DNA of 64,000 nucleotides from Yoonia maricola (GCF_002797915.1 NZ_PGTY01000001.1:310001-374000), one strand, 5' to 3'. Positions 1 to 8,448 are shown, numbered from the stretch's first letter. Program-made: numbers and translations. The notes: generated from the sequence alone by a model not told the origin.

Positions 1-277
1 CATAGCCTGCGCCCAGCCCGCCGTATTCTTCGGGAATGGTCAGGCCTAACAGGCCCGCAGCACCCATCTGCGCAAAAATGCCCGGATCAACGGTTTCTTC
101 GCGGTAGGCATCAGTGACGCGGGGCTGCAAGACCTCTTGTGCAAAGGTATTGGCGGCATCACGCAGCATCCGTTCATCCTCGGAAAGCTGGTCCTCTAAC
201 CGCAAAGGATCGGCCCAATCGAACGGCCCTAAATCCGGGCCAAAACCAGTTGCTGTGATCGGTGTCGGTGCGTTCAC
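1..277 (-). CDS. Glutaryl-CoA dehydrogenase-like acyl-CoA dehydrogenase, N-terminal part (cut by the window edge)
   Basis: The reverse strand encodes the first 92 or so residues of an acyl-CoA dehydrogenase; the rest lies left of the window. The segment has the N-terminal helical-domain features of the glutaryl-CoA dehydrogenase branch: an FDWADP stretch followed by LEDQLSEDE, then LQPRV, and GLLGLTIPEEYGG. Enzymes of this branch are FAD-dependent and convert glutaryl-CoA to crotonyl-CoA in lysine and tryptophan breakdown. I place the start at the GTG at 277 because GGGAG lies about nine bases before it; an in-frame ATG at 292 is possible but has no good ribosome binding site. It is divergent from the XdhC gene across about 150 bases that must hold both promoters. 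Substrate assignment from the N-terminus alone is moderate. Confidence 0.72.
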   Translation of the reverse strand, partial: MNAPTPITATGFGPDLGPFDWADPLRLEDQLSEDERMLRDAANTFAQEVLQPRVTDAYREETVDPGIFAQMGAAGLLGLTIPEEYGGLGAGY

Positions 278-425
278 GGTGCTTACTCCCATGCTTTGTA
301 TTCGAAACTAGGCCTTCTGCCGCATAGGGGCAATGGATGGCACATGAAATGCGTGACTTACGACTACGGTGCAAGCCGCAAAAAGATATGCTAGATTTAA
401 TTTATTCACAGCAAGATGCCTTACC

Positions 426-1400
426 ATGACAGATAACATCACTGACCTTCCGCAACTGGCCCTTGATTGGCATCGCGCGGGGCGCGGTGTTGCAATTGCA
501 ACCGTGGTCGCAACCTGGGGGTCCGCCCCGCGCCCTGTTGGCAGTCAGCTCGTGATTGATGCTGACGGTGCGATGGAAGGCTCTGTTTCGGGGGGATGCG
601 TTGAAGGTGCGGTCGTGACCGACGCGATTGATGCCATTACCGCAGGGGAACAACGCTTGTTGAGCTTCGGCGTGAGTGATGATGAAGCTTTCGCCGTGGG
701 TCTTGCTTGTGGGGGTGAGATCAAAGTGCTGATCGAACCCGTAGGCTCGGTCATGCCGGTCGAAATTCTGGAACGGCTGACGGACGCGCGCAGCCAGTCG
801 GAACCTGTCGTCTATGTGACGGATATCGAGAAGAGCCAGCCGCGTTTGCACCCGGCGGCGGCCTACCCGGACCGACAGCGGTCCGATACATCCGGGATCG
901 AGGCGGATGGGCGCACCTTCGTGGCCGTTCATAATCCACCTTTGCGCATGATCATCGTGGGTGCCGTGCATATCGCGCAGCACTTGGTGGGGATGGCGCG
1001 AGCCTGCGGATACAAGCCTATTCTGGTCGATCCGCGCCCCGCCTTTGGGTCACAAGCACGCTTTCCCGGCGAAGCGATACAGGATGATTGGCCGGACGCC
1101 GCCTTGCGCGCGCTGAAGATTGATGCGCGCACAGCGGTTGTCACTCTGACGCATGATCCCAAGTTGGACGATCCCGCGATAGTTACAGCCTTGGAATCGG
1201 AAGCTTTCTATCTGGGCTGTCTGGGGTCCACGCGCACCCATGCAAAAAGGGTGATACGGCTGAAAGAAGTTGGGTTCACCGATGACGAAATTGGGCGCAT
1301 CCACGCGCCGGTGGGGCTGGATATTGGGGGGCGGCAGCCCGCCGAGATTGCGGTGAGCATCATGGCTGAAGTCACACAGACACTCCGCAAGACCATCTAA
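426..1400 (+). CDS. XdhC/CoxF-family molybdoenzyme maturation protein
   Basis: 324-residue protein of the XdhC family, which in studied members binds molybdenum cofactor and helps insert it into xanthine dehydrogenase or related molybdoenzymes. The N-terminal XdhC/CoxI domain is visible at about residues 12-105, with GSAPRPVGS near 32-40 and SVSGGCVEGAV near 53-63; the C-terminal Rossmann-like domain begins at MIIVGAVHIA near 175 and contains LGCLGSTRTHAKR near the end. The ATG at 426 is chosen over an upstream in-frame codon at 369 because the family begins shortly before the LDWHRAGRG region. No molybdoenzyme gene is in the window, so the client is unknown. A perfect palindrome follows the stop and is shared with the convergent infC. 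Confidence 0.85.
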   Translation: MTDNITDLPQLALDWHRAGRGVAIATVVATWGSAPRPVGSQLVIDADGAMEGSVSGGCVEGAVVTDAIDAITAGEQRLLSFGVSDDEAFAVGLACGGEIKVLIEPVGSVMPVEILERLTDARSQSEPVVYVTDIEKSQPRLHPAAAYPDRQRSDTSGIEADGRTFVAVHNPPLRMIIVGAVHIAQHLVGMARACGYKPILVDPRPAFGSQARFPGEAIQDDWPDAALRALKIDARTAVVTLTHDPKLDDPAIVTALESEAFYLGCLGSTRTHAKRVIRLKEVGFTDDEIGRIHAPVGLDIGGRQPAEIAVSIMAEVTQTLRKTI

Positions 1401-1424
1401 GAGGTCTCGCAGAGAGTGAAATTA

Positions 1425-1452
1425 AAAGGCCTTCACACGTGTGAAGGCCTTT
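1425..1452. terminator. Bidirectional terminator hairpin between xdhC-like gene and infC
   Basis: Perfect 28-base palindrome, AAAGGCCTTCACAC followed by its reverse complement, lying between two convergent genes. As an RNA hairpin it ends in a short U-rich stretch in both directions, so it can serve both genes. Confidence 0.75.
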
Positions 1453-1476
1453 GCATTTTCGAAAAAAGGGTAGTGC

Positions 1477-2022
1477 CTACTTCGGCAGTGGCCCAATCAG
1501 CATCACCATCTGGCGACCTTCCATCTTGGGGAAGTTTTCCACCTTGCCGGCCTCTTTGGTGTCTTCCGCGACACGTTCAAGCAGCTCACGGCCCAATTGC
1601 TGGTGCGCCATCTCACGCCCACGGAAGCGCAGTGTGATCTTTACCTTGTCGCCATTTTCCAGAAACTTGAACACGTTGCGCATTTTCACATCGTAATCAT
1701 GGTTGTCCGTGTTGGGGCGGAACTTCACCTCTTTGATTTCAATGATCTTTTGCTTCTTGCGCGCTTCGGCTTCTTTCTTCTGCGTCTCGTATTTGAACTT
1801 GCCATAGTCCATGATCTTGCAGACCGGCGGGTTGGCATTTGGTGAGATTTCCACCAGATCAAGCCCGGCATCATCTGCCATCACCATCGCGCGTTCAGGT
1901 GTCACAACACCGACGTTTTCGCCTTCTGCGCCAATCAGGCGGATTTCCGAAGCCCGGATACGATCGTTGATCCGTGGGCCTGTGTCACGTTGTGGTGGCG
2001 CGTTATGAGGTCTGCGTCCTAT
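1477..2022 (-). CDS. infC: Translation initiation factor IF-3, apparent ATA start codon
   Basis: 181 residues, the usual length of bacterial IF-3, which binds the 30S subunit and proofreads start-codon and initiator-tRNA pairing. The reading frame begins [20 protein letters not shown], matching the usual N-terminus of this group (M/I-A-R-R-P-H-N); the N-domain, the lysine-rich linker ([11 protein letters not shown]) and the C-domain ending in MLIGPLPK are all intact. The codon aligned with the family start is ATA at 2022-2020, eight bases after AAAGGA. No ATG, GTG or TTG in frame gives a full-length product; the first ATG would remove about 39 residues including conserved ones. Non-standard starts are known for infC and allow IF-3 to limit its own translation. 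A 14-codon ORF starting at 2047 overlaps the start in another frame. Confidence 0.92.
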   Translation of the reverse strand: MGRRPHNAPPQRDTGPRINDRIRASEIRLIGAEGENVGVVTPERAMVMADDAGLDLVEISPNANPPVCKIMDYGKFKYETQKKEAEARKKQKIIEIKEVKFRPNTDNHDYDVKMRNVFKFLENGDKVKITLRFRGREMAHQQLGRELLERVAEDTKEAGKVENFPKMEGRQMVMLIGPLPK

Positions 2023-2221
2023 GGTCTTTATCCTTTGGTTGTTCCATCTTCGTGACCGTCAAACTAAACACCCCCAAGGGCGGCTTCAACCCGCAAAAGA
2101 TGCGGTTTATCGTTGATTTTGCTTCAGCGATTGCGCTTTCCCTTTGATGGGGCTTCTGACATATCCGCTGGCAAGGTCCGATGGGGGCCCAAATACGAAG
2201 ATTTGGAAAAGGAGATGACCC

Positions 2222-2842
2222 ATGCGTGCAATACTCATTCTTGCCATCGTGGCGATTGTTGGGTTTTTTGGCTATCAATATGCGGCCGAAGGACGTGGTC
2301 CTAGTGAAGCTGTCGGCGTTCTGACCGGCGCAACCCAAGAGGCAGAGCGTGCTGCTGCTGAAGCGGCTGCAGAAGCTGCCGCGGCTGAAGAAGCTGCCGC
2401 CGAAGCCGCCGCCGCCGCCGAAGCACAGGCTGCAGAAGAAGCCGCCGCCGCTGAAGCTGCTGCCGAGGAAGCCACTGCTGCTGCTGCCGCCGCCGAGGCT
2501 GAAGCTGCAGCACAAGCTGCTGAAGAGGCTGCAGCGCAAGCCGCTGCTGAAGCAGAAGCTGCTGCCGCCGCTGCCGCTGAGGAAGCCGCAGCCGCAGCCG
2601 AAGAGGCAGTTGAAGATGCGACCGCCGAGGTCGCAGAGGCCGGCGAAGACCTGATGTCGATGGCAGGGGAATTGCTGACTGTGGAGGGTTTTGACGCCGA
2701 CAAGGTCACCCAGTTGGTGGAAGGTTCTGATCTGTCCGATGACATGAAATCGTTGATGACGACGGCAGTTGATACAGCGAAAGACAATCCGCTGTTGCTT
2801 GAGCCAGTGCTCGCCAACATCCGAGAAGCGCTCGGCCTCTAG
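2222..2842 (+). CDS. Alanine/glutamate-rich membrane-anchored protein, unknown function
   Basis: 206 residues with a clear ribosome binding site (AAAGGAGATGACCC then ATG). Residues 3-19 form one hydrophobic segment (signal anchor or uncleaved signal). Residues 41-120 are almost only Ala, Glu and Gln; 56 of these 80 are Ala, so a long single helix or coiled coil is expected, as in the stalk of TolA-like proteins. A non-repetitive acidic C-terminal part follows (about 140-206, from GEDLMSMAGELL to REALGL) that looks like a small folded helical domain. Topology with the helix and C-domain in the periplasm is inferred. I do not recognise a family. It is divergent from infC and followed by a strong terminator. 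Confidence 0.75.
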   Translation: MRAILILAIVAIVGFFGYQYAAEGRGPSEAVGVLTGATQEAERAAAEAAAEAAAAEEAAAEAAAAAEAQAAEEAAAAEAAAEEATAAAAAAEAEAAAQAAEEAAAQAAAEAEAAAAAAAEEAAAAAEEAVEDATAEVAEAGEDLMSMAGELLTVEGFDADKVTQLVEGSDLSDDMKSLMTTAVDTAKDNPLLLEPVLANIREALGL

Positions 2843-2861
2843 GCGATTATAAAACAAAAGC

Positions 2862-2899
2862 AAAAGGGCCACATCGCAAGCGCAATGTGGCCCTTTTTT
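2862..2899. terminator. Bidirectional rho-independent terminator
   Basis: AAAAGGGCCACAT pairs perfectly with ATGTGGCCCTTTT (2862-2874 with 2885-2897) and is followed by further T residues on the plus strand and A residues on the other, between the Ala-rich gene and the convergent fpr. Confidence 0.88.
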
Positions 2900-2914
2900 G
2901 ATCTGTGACTAGCG

Positions 2915-3772
2915 TTAGTCCAGAAACGCCTTTTCAACCACATAGTGTTGTGGCTTAGAGTTCGCGCCTTCGACCAGCCCGTATTCCTCAAACATCTCTT
3001 TCAGTTCAAGATTGAAAGCCAAATTCCCACAAATCATCGCCCGGTCAGTTTCCGGCGACAGCGGCGGCACATCAAGATCGGCAAATGCTTCACCCGACCG
3101 CATCAGATCCGTGATACGCCCCATCTTGGGGCTCTCTTCGCGTGTGGTCGTAGGATAGTATTTGATCTTTTTCCAAAACCCTTCGCCAATCACCTCGTTC
3201 AGTAACTCATCTTCTTTGAGCCCCTCAATCAGGTCGCGCCCATAGGTCAATTCGCCCACTTCGCGGCAGGTATGGGTGATGATCACCTCATCATAGTCTT
3301 CATAAGTCTGCGGTTCGCGCAGAAGCGAGGCAAAGGGGGCAAAGCCCGTGCCGGTGGCAAAAAACCAGATGCGTTTGCCAGGTAACAAAGCGTCATGCAC
3401 CAGCGTGCCAACGGGTTTGGGGCGCAGGATCAGTTCATCACCCGGTTTGATATGTTGCAGTTTGGATGTCAGTGGACCGTCCTGCACCTTGATCGAGTAA
3501 AACTCCAACTCCTCATCCCAAGACGGGGATGCGATCGAATAGGCGCGCAACAGTGGCTTTTGCTTGCTGGTCTTCGGATCAGGATCACCCATCAATCCAA
3601 TCATCACGAACTCACCAGAGCGGAAGCGCAAGGACGCAGGCCGTGTCACCCGAAAGGAAAACAAGCGGTCGGTATAATGTTTCACATCCGTCACTGTCTG
3701 CGCGTCAGGCAGGGTCGGGACAGCTTTGGCGGTATCTGTGGTCACGGGTTTTTGCTCTGTCATATCATTCAT
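2915..3772 (-). CDS. fpr: Ferredoxin/flavodoxin-NADP(+) reductase
   Basis: 285-residue flavoprotein of the bacterial plant-type ferredoxin-NADP reductase family. RAYS at residues 76-79 is the FAD-binding RxYS motif; GTGFAPFASLLRE from 141 is the NADP-binding start; AMICGN precedes the C-terminal part. The first 25 or so residues are a low-complexity extension compared with the usual 255-270-residue enzyme; alternative starts exist at 3763. It moves electrons between NADPH and ferredoxin or flavodoxin. It lies 59 bases downstream of the sulfite-reduction operon on the same strand, so a role in supplying reduced ferredoxin to sulfite reductase is plausible but only inferred; the same family also serves oxidative-stress and nitrogen functions. 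Confidence 0.9.
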   Translation of the reverse strand: MNDMTEQKPVTTDTAKAVPTLPDAQTVTDVKHYTDRLFSFRVTRPASLRFRSGEFVMIGLMGDPDPKTSKQKPLLRAYSIASPSWDEELEFYSIKVQDGPLTSKLQHIKPGDELILRPKPVGTLVHDALLPGKRIWFFATGTGFAPFASLLREPQTYEDYDEVIITHTCREVGELTYGRDLIEGLKEDELLNEVIGEGFWKKIKYYPTTTREESPKMGRITDLMRSGEAFADLDVPPLSPETDRAMICGNLAFNLELKEMFEEYGLVEGANSKPQHYVVEKAFLD

Positions 3773-3831
3773 GGCGCATCCATAGGCTGCGCCCTCCGTC
3801 TAATCATTGATCTCTGTCAGGGAAAGGGGTG

Positions 3832-4242
3832 TTAGCCGCGCAAATGCGCTTGATAATTGTGGTTTTGCCAATCTGCGCGGAACCGCCATTGTTCTTCTGG
3901 CTGGCGTGCCGCCAAGGCATCATTGATTTCCACCTCGTCAAAGCCAGACCGGCGCGCCATTGCATATTGATCTGCCAGCACATGGCCTTTGGCGCGCAAC
4001 CGGCCCTTGAAGCCCGCACGGCGTAGCATCGCCGCCAGCGTGAACCCGCGCCCATCCGCAGATGACGGAAAATCAATACGGATCATCGCTGCGTTATCAA
4101 GTCCAACCAACGCCTCTGGCGCCGTATCCGATGGCAGATCGACGCCATAGTCGCAGTCATTTGCCGCAACTTCATCCAAAGCCACAAACCCGCAGGCAAA
4201 GTCATCTGCGGCAAAGCCCTTATCCGTTACAATCACGCTCAT
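3832..4242 (-). CDS. DUF934-family protein of the sulfite reduction operon
   Basis: 136-residue protein of the DUF934 family, usually called a putative oxidoreductase and nearly always found next to assimilatory sulfite reductase. Visible landmarks are IRIDFPSSADGRGFT (family hallmark, near residues 54-68), LRAKGHVLADQ near 79-89 and the DEVEINDALA region near 101. The start is the ATG at 4242, which overlaps the cysH stop (ATGA), so translation is probably coupled. Biochemical role unproven; an accessory to sulfite reductase or its electron supply is the inference from context. Confidence 0.85.
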   Translation of the reverse strand: MSVIVTDKGFAADDFACGFVALDEVAANDCDYGVDLPSDTAPEALVGLDNAAMIRIDFPSSADGRGFTLAAMLRRAGFKGRLRAKGHVLADQYAMARRSGFDEVEINDALAARQPEEQWRFRADWQNHNYQAHLRG

Positions 4243-4958
4243 GCTGCTTGTCCTTTTCGTGTCGCGCCATTCTTGTCGAAGTGAATGCCGCACTCGGTTT
4301 TTTCTGTTCCACGCCAACGTCCTGCGCGCTGATCTTCATGATCGCTGACGCGTGTTGTGCAGGGCATGCAGCCAACAGATGGATACCCTTGCGCCACTAA
4401 CGGATGCCGCGGCAGATCATGTTCTGTCATGTAATCCCGCAGATCCTGCGCGGACCACTTTACCAACGGATTGATCTTGATCTTGCGACCATCTTTTTCA
4501 AAGAGCGGTAGATCAGTACGCTTGCCACCCTGGAACTGCTTGCGCCCGGTGATCCAGCCGTCAAAATCTGCCAATGCTTGCGCCAAAGGCCGTGTCTTGC
4601 GCAGATCGCAGCAGGCGTCAGTGTCGGCCTGATGCAACAGCCCATCCACGTCTTCGGTCAGCACTGCGTTCCGGTCGGGCGACATAACACGCACATCGGT
4701 CAGCCCCAGCGCCTTTGCGACCTCGCGTTGATAGGTCAGCGTTTCGGGAAACAACATTTCAGTGTCGAGAAAGATCACCGGCGTTGCTGTGTCAATCTGT
4801 GCTATCATGTGCAACAGCACAACGCTTTCGGCACCAAAAGAGGATACCAAGGCGATTTGTCCCACCTCCACATCATTCAACGCGTGACGCAGCACAGTTT
4901 GTGCGTCAGATTTGCGGTGCAGGATATTGCGGCGTTCGGCCAGTTCCTTAAGCGGCAT
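4239..4958 (-). CDS. cysH: Assimilatory adenylylsulfate (APS) reductase, [4Fe-4S] type
   Basis: 239 residues. Reduces activated sulfate to sulfite in the cytoplasm. The SSFGAES phosphate-binding loop is at 39-45. The cysteines Cys116-Cys117 (DACCDLRKTRPL) and Cys197-Cys200 (VGCMPCTTRV) form the CC...CxxC set that binds a [4Fe-4S] cluster and marks the enzymes using APS; enzymes that use PAPS lack it. The catalytic cysteine is Cys223 in KTECGIH. The ATG at 4958 overlaps the end of cysI by 11 bases; the upstream in-frame extension is shadow coding. Third catalytic gene in the cysG-DUF2849-cysI-cysH-DUF934 series. No APS kinase gene is present here, which fits direct use of APS. Confidence 0.93.
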   Translation of the reverse strand: MPLKELAERRNILHRKSDAQTVLRHALNDVEVGQIALVSSFGAESVVLLHMIAQIDTATPVIFLDTEMLFPETLTYQREVAKALGLTDVRVMSPDRNAVLTEDVDGLLHQADTDACCDLRKTRPLAQALADFDGWITGRKQFQGGKRTDLPLFEKDGRKIKINPLVKWSAQDLRDYMTEHDLPRHPLVAQGYPSVGCMPCTTRVSDHEDQRAGRWRGTEKTECGIHFDKNGATRKGQAA

Positions 4959-6618
4959 TGGCTTTGTCCTCGCTTGGATAAAGAATCGCCTTGAACGGTT
5001 CCATCCCCAGACGGCGATAGGCTTGCAAGAAGGTTTCATCCGCATCGCTGCGCAGACCCAAGTAACCCGTCACCAGACGCTCAATTGCCGGGACAATCTC
5101 ATCCGCGCTAAAGCCGGGGCCTGCGCGTTCGCCGATGGTTGTCGTCTCGGTGCCGTCACCGCCCAGCGTGATCTGGTAGTTTTCCACGCCAGCCCGGTCC
5201 AGCCCGAGGATACCGATGTGCCCAACATGGTGATGCCCACAGGCGTTGATGCAGCCCGATATTTTGATCTTCAGCTGACCAATCTCATGTTCGATCTTCA
5301 GCTCGTCAAACCGCGTCGCGATTTCTTGCGCGATCGGGATTGAGCGTGCTGTCGCCAGCGCGCAGTAATCCATACCGGGGCAAGCGATAATATCAGAGGC
5401 CAAACCGATGTTTGCGGTCGCCAGATCAGCCTCACGCAACGCGGCATAAACCTTTGCGAGGTCCGCTTTGTGCACATGCGGCAGGATCACGTTCTGTTCA
5501 TGGCTGATGCGCAATTCACCATGCCCATATTGTTCGGCCAGATCGGCCATGACGCGCATCTGGTCAGAGGTCGCATCACCGGGCGTTGCGCCGTGTTTTT
5601 TGATGCTGATGGACACGATGGCATAACCATCCGCTTTATGGTCGGAAAGGTTCGTATCAGTCCAAGACCGAAACGCGGGGTTGGCAAGACGTGCTGCCTC
5701 ATATCCGCCTGTTGACTTGCTCTCAAATGCTGGTGGGGCGAAGGCTGCTTCGATCTCTTCCAACAGCGCTTGATCGTGTCCAGAAAACCCGGCACGGATC
5801 GCGGCAAAGCGATCCTCGACCAGGTCCTGAATTTTCTCCAATCCGTTCTCATGAACGGTGATTTTGATGCGTGCTTTGTACTTATTATCGCGACGACCCA
5901 GTAGGTTGTAGACGCTCACAATCGCCTCGCAATAGGGTAACAGATCCGCCTTGGGCAGGAAGGCCCGCAGCACTTTGCCCACCATCGGGGTGCGGCCAAG
6001 GCCACCGCCAACGATGACTTCGAAACCGGGCTCGTCCGTGTCATTCCGTACCATACGCAGGCCAATGTCATGCGCCTTCGTCACAGCGCGGTCGTGTTCC
6101 GCACCTGTCACGGCGATCTTGAACTTGCGTGGCAGGAATTGGAATTCAGGGTGGTCTGTGGACCACTGGCGCAAGAGTTCAGCGACAGGGCGGGGGTCTT
6201 CGATTTCGTCAGCAGCAGCACCGGCGAAATGGTCAGCCGTCACGTTGCGGATCGTGTTACCTGACGTCTGGATCGCGTGCATACCGACATCGGCCAGTGC
6301 CTCTAGCATATCAGGCACATCCTGCAACTTAGGCCAGTTGTACTGGATGTTCTGCCGCGTGGTGAAGTGGCCATAGCCCTTGTCCCAACGATCCGCGATA
6401 TAGGCCAGCTGCCGCATCTGCGCTGGGTTCAACGTGCCGTAAGGCACTGCCACCCGCAGCATATAGGCGTGCAGTTGCAGATAGAGGCCATTCATCAGGC
6501 GCAGCGGCTTGAATTCATCCTCGGTCAAAGAGCCATCAATGCGGCGCTCCACTTGCCCACGGAATTGGGCAACACGGGAACGGACGAAAGCTTCGTCGAA
6601 GTCGTTGTAAGTGTACAT
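4948..6618 (-). CDS. cysI: Sulfite (nitrite/sulfite) reductase hemoprotein
   Basis: 556 residues with two ferredoxin-like half domains, each followed by a siroheme/[4Fe-4S] domain. The cluster cysteines are Cys413, Cys419, Cys456 and Cys460 (CPGMDYC and SGCINACGHHH), the CX5C-X36-CX3C arrangement typical of the family. It reduces sulfite to sulfide with six electrons. Length and the lack of a flavoprotein subunit gene suggest a ferredoxin-dependent rather than NADPH-dependent enzyme. The start ATG at 6618 overlaps the stop of the DUF2849 gene by one base (TAATG). Nitrite cannot be excluded as a substrate from sequence, but cysH and cysG next door favour sulfite. Confidence 0.93.
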   Translation of the reverse strand: MYTYNDFDEAFVRSRVAQFRGQVERRIDGSLTEDEFKPLRLMNGLYLQLHAYMLRVAVPYGTLNPAQMRQLAYIADRWDKGYGHFTTRQNIQYNWPKLQDVPDMLEALADVGMHAIQTSGNTIRNVTADHFAGAAADEIEDPRPVAELLRQWSTDHPEFQFLPRKFKIAVTGAEHDRAVTKAHDIGLRMVRNDTDEPGFEVIVGGGLGRTPMVGKVLRAFLPKADLLPYCEAIVSVYNLLGRRDNKYKARIKITVHENGLEKIQDLVEDRFAAIRAGFSGHDQALLEEIEAAFAPPAFESKSTGGYEAARLANPAFRSWTDTNLSDHKADGYAIVSISIKKHGATPGDATSDQMRVMADLAEQYGHGELRISHEQNVILPHVHKADLAKVYAALREADLATANIGLASDIIACPGMDYCALATARSIPIAQEIATRFDELKIEHEIGQLKIKISGCINACGHHHVGHIGILGLDRAGVENYQITLGGDGTETTTIGERAGPGFSADEIVPAIERLVTGYLGLRSDADETFLQAYRRLGMEPFKAILYPSEDKANAA

Positions 6619-6920
6619 TATGAAAGCTCCACTTGCTTGCCATGGGCATAGTTGGATGGACCGCGTGTGCGGAATTCTTCGCGGAAATGTGTGGGTTCCG
6701 GGCCATTCTCGCCAGATTTGGCATCGGCCAGATAGGCGCCTGCGATCTCATCAACGCGCGCCTGTGCTTCCAGCAGTCGCAGGTCCGCGTGCGCCTCATC
6801 TGTCAGCAACTCGGCCTCGCGTATGTCGCGGGTCCACGCGTTGTTTTCAGTCAGCCAAACAGCGTCGCCTTCCAGCAGCGCATTTGCGGTGACGACTTTT
6901 GGGGTGAAGGTCCGGGGCAT
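6618..6920 (-). CDS. DUF2849 protein of the sulfite reduction operon
   Basis: 100-residue DUF2849-family protein, small and soluble, with no signal peptide or cysteines. The family is largely confined to alphaproteobacteria and sits between siroheme synthase and sulfite reductase. Landmarks: VTANALLEGDAVWL at 10-23 and HFREEFRTRGPSNY near the C-terminus. It is tied to both neighbours by one-base TAATG overlaps, so it should be made in fixed ratio with CysG and CysI. Function unknown; an assembly, siroheme-delivery or electron-transfer accessory role is an inference from strict gene order. Confidence 0.87.
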   Translation of the reverse strand: MPRTFTPKVVTANALLEGDAVWLTENNAWTRDIREAELLTDEAHADLRLLEAQARVDEIAGAYLADAKSGENGPEPTHFREEFRTRGPSNYAHGKQVELS

Positions 6921-8311
6921 TATGCAAACTCCTTGAGTTGGCGGGCATTGGCGGCCGCATCGCGGGGGGCGAGACCGTAAAAGGTGATCGCCGGACCTTT
7001 GAGGTCGGCTTGGGTGAGGGTAGGCTCAAGTTCGGCCAGCGTCGTTGCGATGATCTGCTGATCGGCGCGGCTGACGTTCTCAATAATCGTCACAGGGGTC
7101 GCGGGATCTGCGCCATGCATCAGCAGGCGGCCTTGGATAAAGCGGGCTGATTTTTTACCCATGTAGATCGCCGCAACCTCACCGGGTTGGGCCAGCGCCT
7201 TCCAATCGTGGTCAGCATAGCCTTTGGTGTCGTGCCCGGTGATCAGACGCACCGAAGAATTGCGATGCCGCTTTGTCAGGCTTTGCCCGATGCCCGCCAC
7301 TGCGGCAGAGGCAGCCGTGATGCCGGGGATGATGGTGTAAGGGATGTTATGGGCCTCGATCGCTTCGATCTCTTCATCCAGACGGCCAAAGACGGTTGGA
7401 TCGCCCGCTTTCAAGCGGACCACATGGTGCCCGTCCAGCGCATGTTGCACGATCAACGCGTCGATATCTGATTGGGCCGTGGATTTACCAAAACCCTCTT
7501 TCCCCGCATCAATGATGATCGCTTCGCGGCGGGCCAGTTCGAGGATTTCACCCGTGACCAAACGATCGTGGATCACGACATCGGCCTTATCAAGCGCGTT
7601 GCGCGCCTTGAGTGTCAGCAGTTCCGGGTCGCCGGGGCCTGCGCCAACCAGATCAACCGAACCAGCCTTGGCCGTTTGCATGATGTGGGCGTCGAGGTGC
7701 TGTTCTAGGGCAGGGATAACACCGGCCTCGCCATTATCGGCCAAAGCTTTTGGACCGGTACCAAAGTAGAAGGAAGACCAGAAATCGCGGCGCTTGCGGC
7801 CCATCGGCAGAACCTCGACGGCATGCCGGAAGGTTTTGCCAATGCGTGCGAGGATGCCAAGCGAGGTTGGCAAGCGTGCTTCCAGGTCAGCCTTGATCGC
7901 ACGGGCAAGAACAGGGGCGGCGCCTTCGGTGCCGATGGCCACCGTCACAGGATCACGGTCTACGATGGCGGGGGTGATGAATTGGCTGTCGGCGAGGTTG
8001 TCGACGATGTTGACGAGCGCACCTTCGGCGTGGGCGATGGCGGCAACGCGGGCATCTTCGGCGTCATCTTCGTTGGCGGCGTAAAAGAGGGCTGCACAGA
8101 GTGCATCGCCCGGTTCCATCGCGCGTGCGATGATCCGCAGCTTACCTTGATCGGCCCATTTGCGGATGTCTTCTGCGATCTCATCTGCGATCACGGTGAT
8201 ATGCGCTTCGGTCTTCATCAGCAGGCGTAGCTTGGCCATGGCGGCATCGCCGCCGCCCGACAAAACGATGCGGCGGCCTTCGACGGCAAGAAAGATGGGA
8301 AAGTGCTTCAT
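6920..8311 (-). CDS. cysG: Siroheme synthase (trifunctional)
   Basis: 463 residues. The N-terminal half (about 1-200) is the precorrin-2 dehydrogenase/ferrochelatase module, starting PIFLAVEGRRIVLSGGGDAA; the C-terminal half (about 215-455) is uroporphyrinogen-III methyltransferase, with VDLVGAGPGDPELLTLKA, the RLKAGDPTVFGR loop and PGITAA. Together they make siroheme, the cofactor of the sulfite reductase two genes downstream. The ATG at 8311 begins the recognisable domain; a longer upstream frame runs into the divergent regulator and is not expected to be coding. Promoter should lie in 8312-8448, which also contains a GAAC-N3-GTTC palindrome. Confidence 0.94.
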   Translation of the reverse strand: MKHFPIFLAVEGRRIVLSGGGDAAMAKLRLLMKTEAHITVIADEIAEDIRKWADQGKLRIIARAMEPGDALCAALFYAANEDDAEDARVAAIAHAEGALVNIVDNLADSQFITPAIVDRDPVTVAIGTEGAAPVLARAIKADLEARLPTSLGILARIGKTFRHAVEVLPMGRKRRDFWSSFYFGTGPKALADNGEAGVIPALEQHLDAHIMQTAKAGSVDLVGAGPGDPELLTLKARNALDKADVVIHDRLVTGEILELARREAIIIDAGKEGFGKSTAQSDIDALIVQHALDGHHVVRLKAGDPTVFGRLDEEIEAIEAHNIPYTIIPGITAASAAVAGIGQSLTKRHRNSSVRLITGHDTKGYADHDWKALAQPGEVAAIYMGKKSARFIQGRLLMHGADPATPVTIIENVSRADQQIIATTLAELEPTLTQADLKGPAITFYGLAPRDAAANARQLKEFA

Positions 8312-8344
8312 GGGTTCGCCTTCAGATTTCTTAGGTTCAATATA

Positions 8345-8355
8345 GAACAATGTTC
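8345..8355. promoter_or_regulatory. GAAC-N3-GTTC palindrome in the cysG/lrp divergent promoter region
   Basis: GAACAATGTTC (extended AGAACAATGTTCT). Two further copies of the same pattern flank the other end of the regulator gene. Candidate operator for the Lrp/AsnC-type regulator; no binding data. Confidence 0.4.
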
Positions 8356-8448
8356 TGATATTTGCCTCCCCAGCGGCACTGATAAGGACGGATGTTCTTC
8401 CGCGCGCTGAGTTAGGACCACCTGTCCTGCAAAATCGGAGAAATGAGA

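Noticed and set aside
2003..2872. Long reverse-strand frames (up to 289 codons) over the alanine-rich gene
   Set aside because: GCN-rich repeats keep all frames open; the products are low-complexity Gly/Ser/Cys or Ala/Ser strings, and only the plus-strand frame has a ribosome site, membrane anchor and folded C-terminus.
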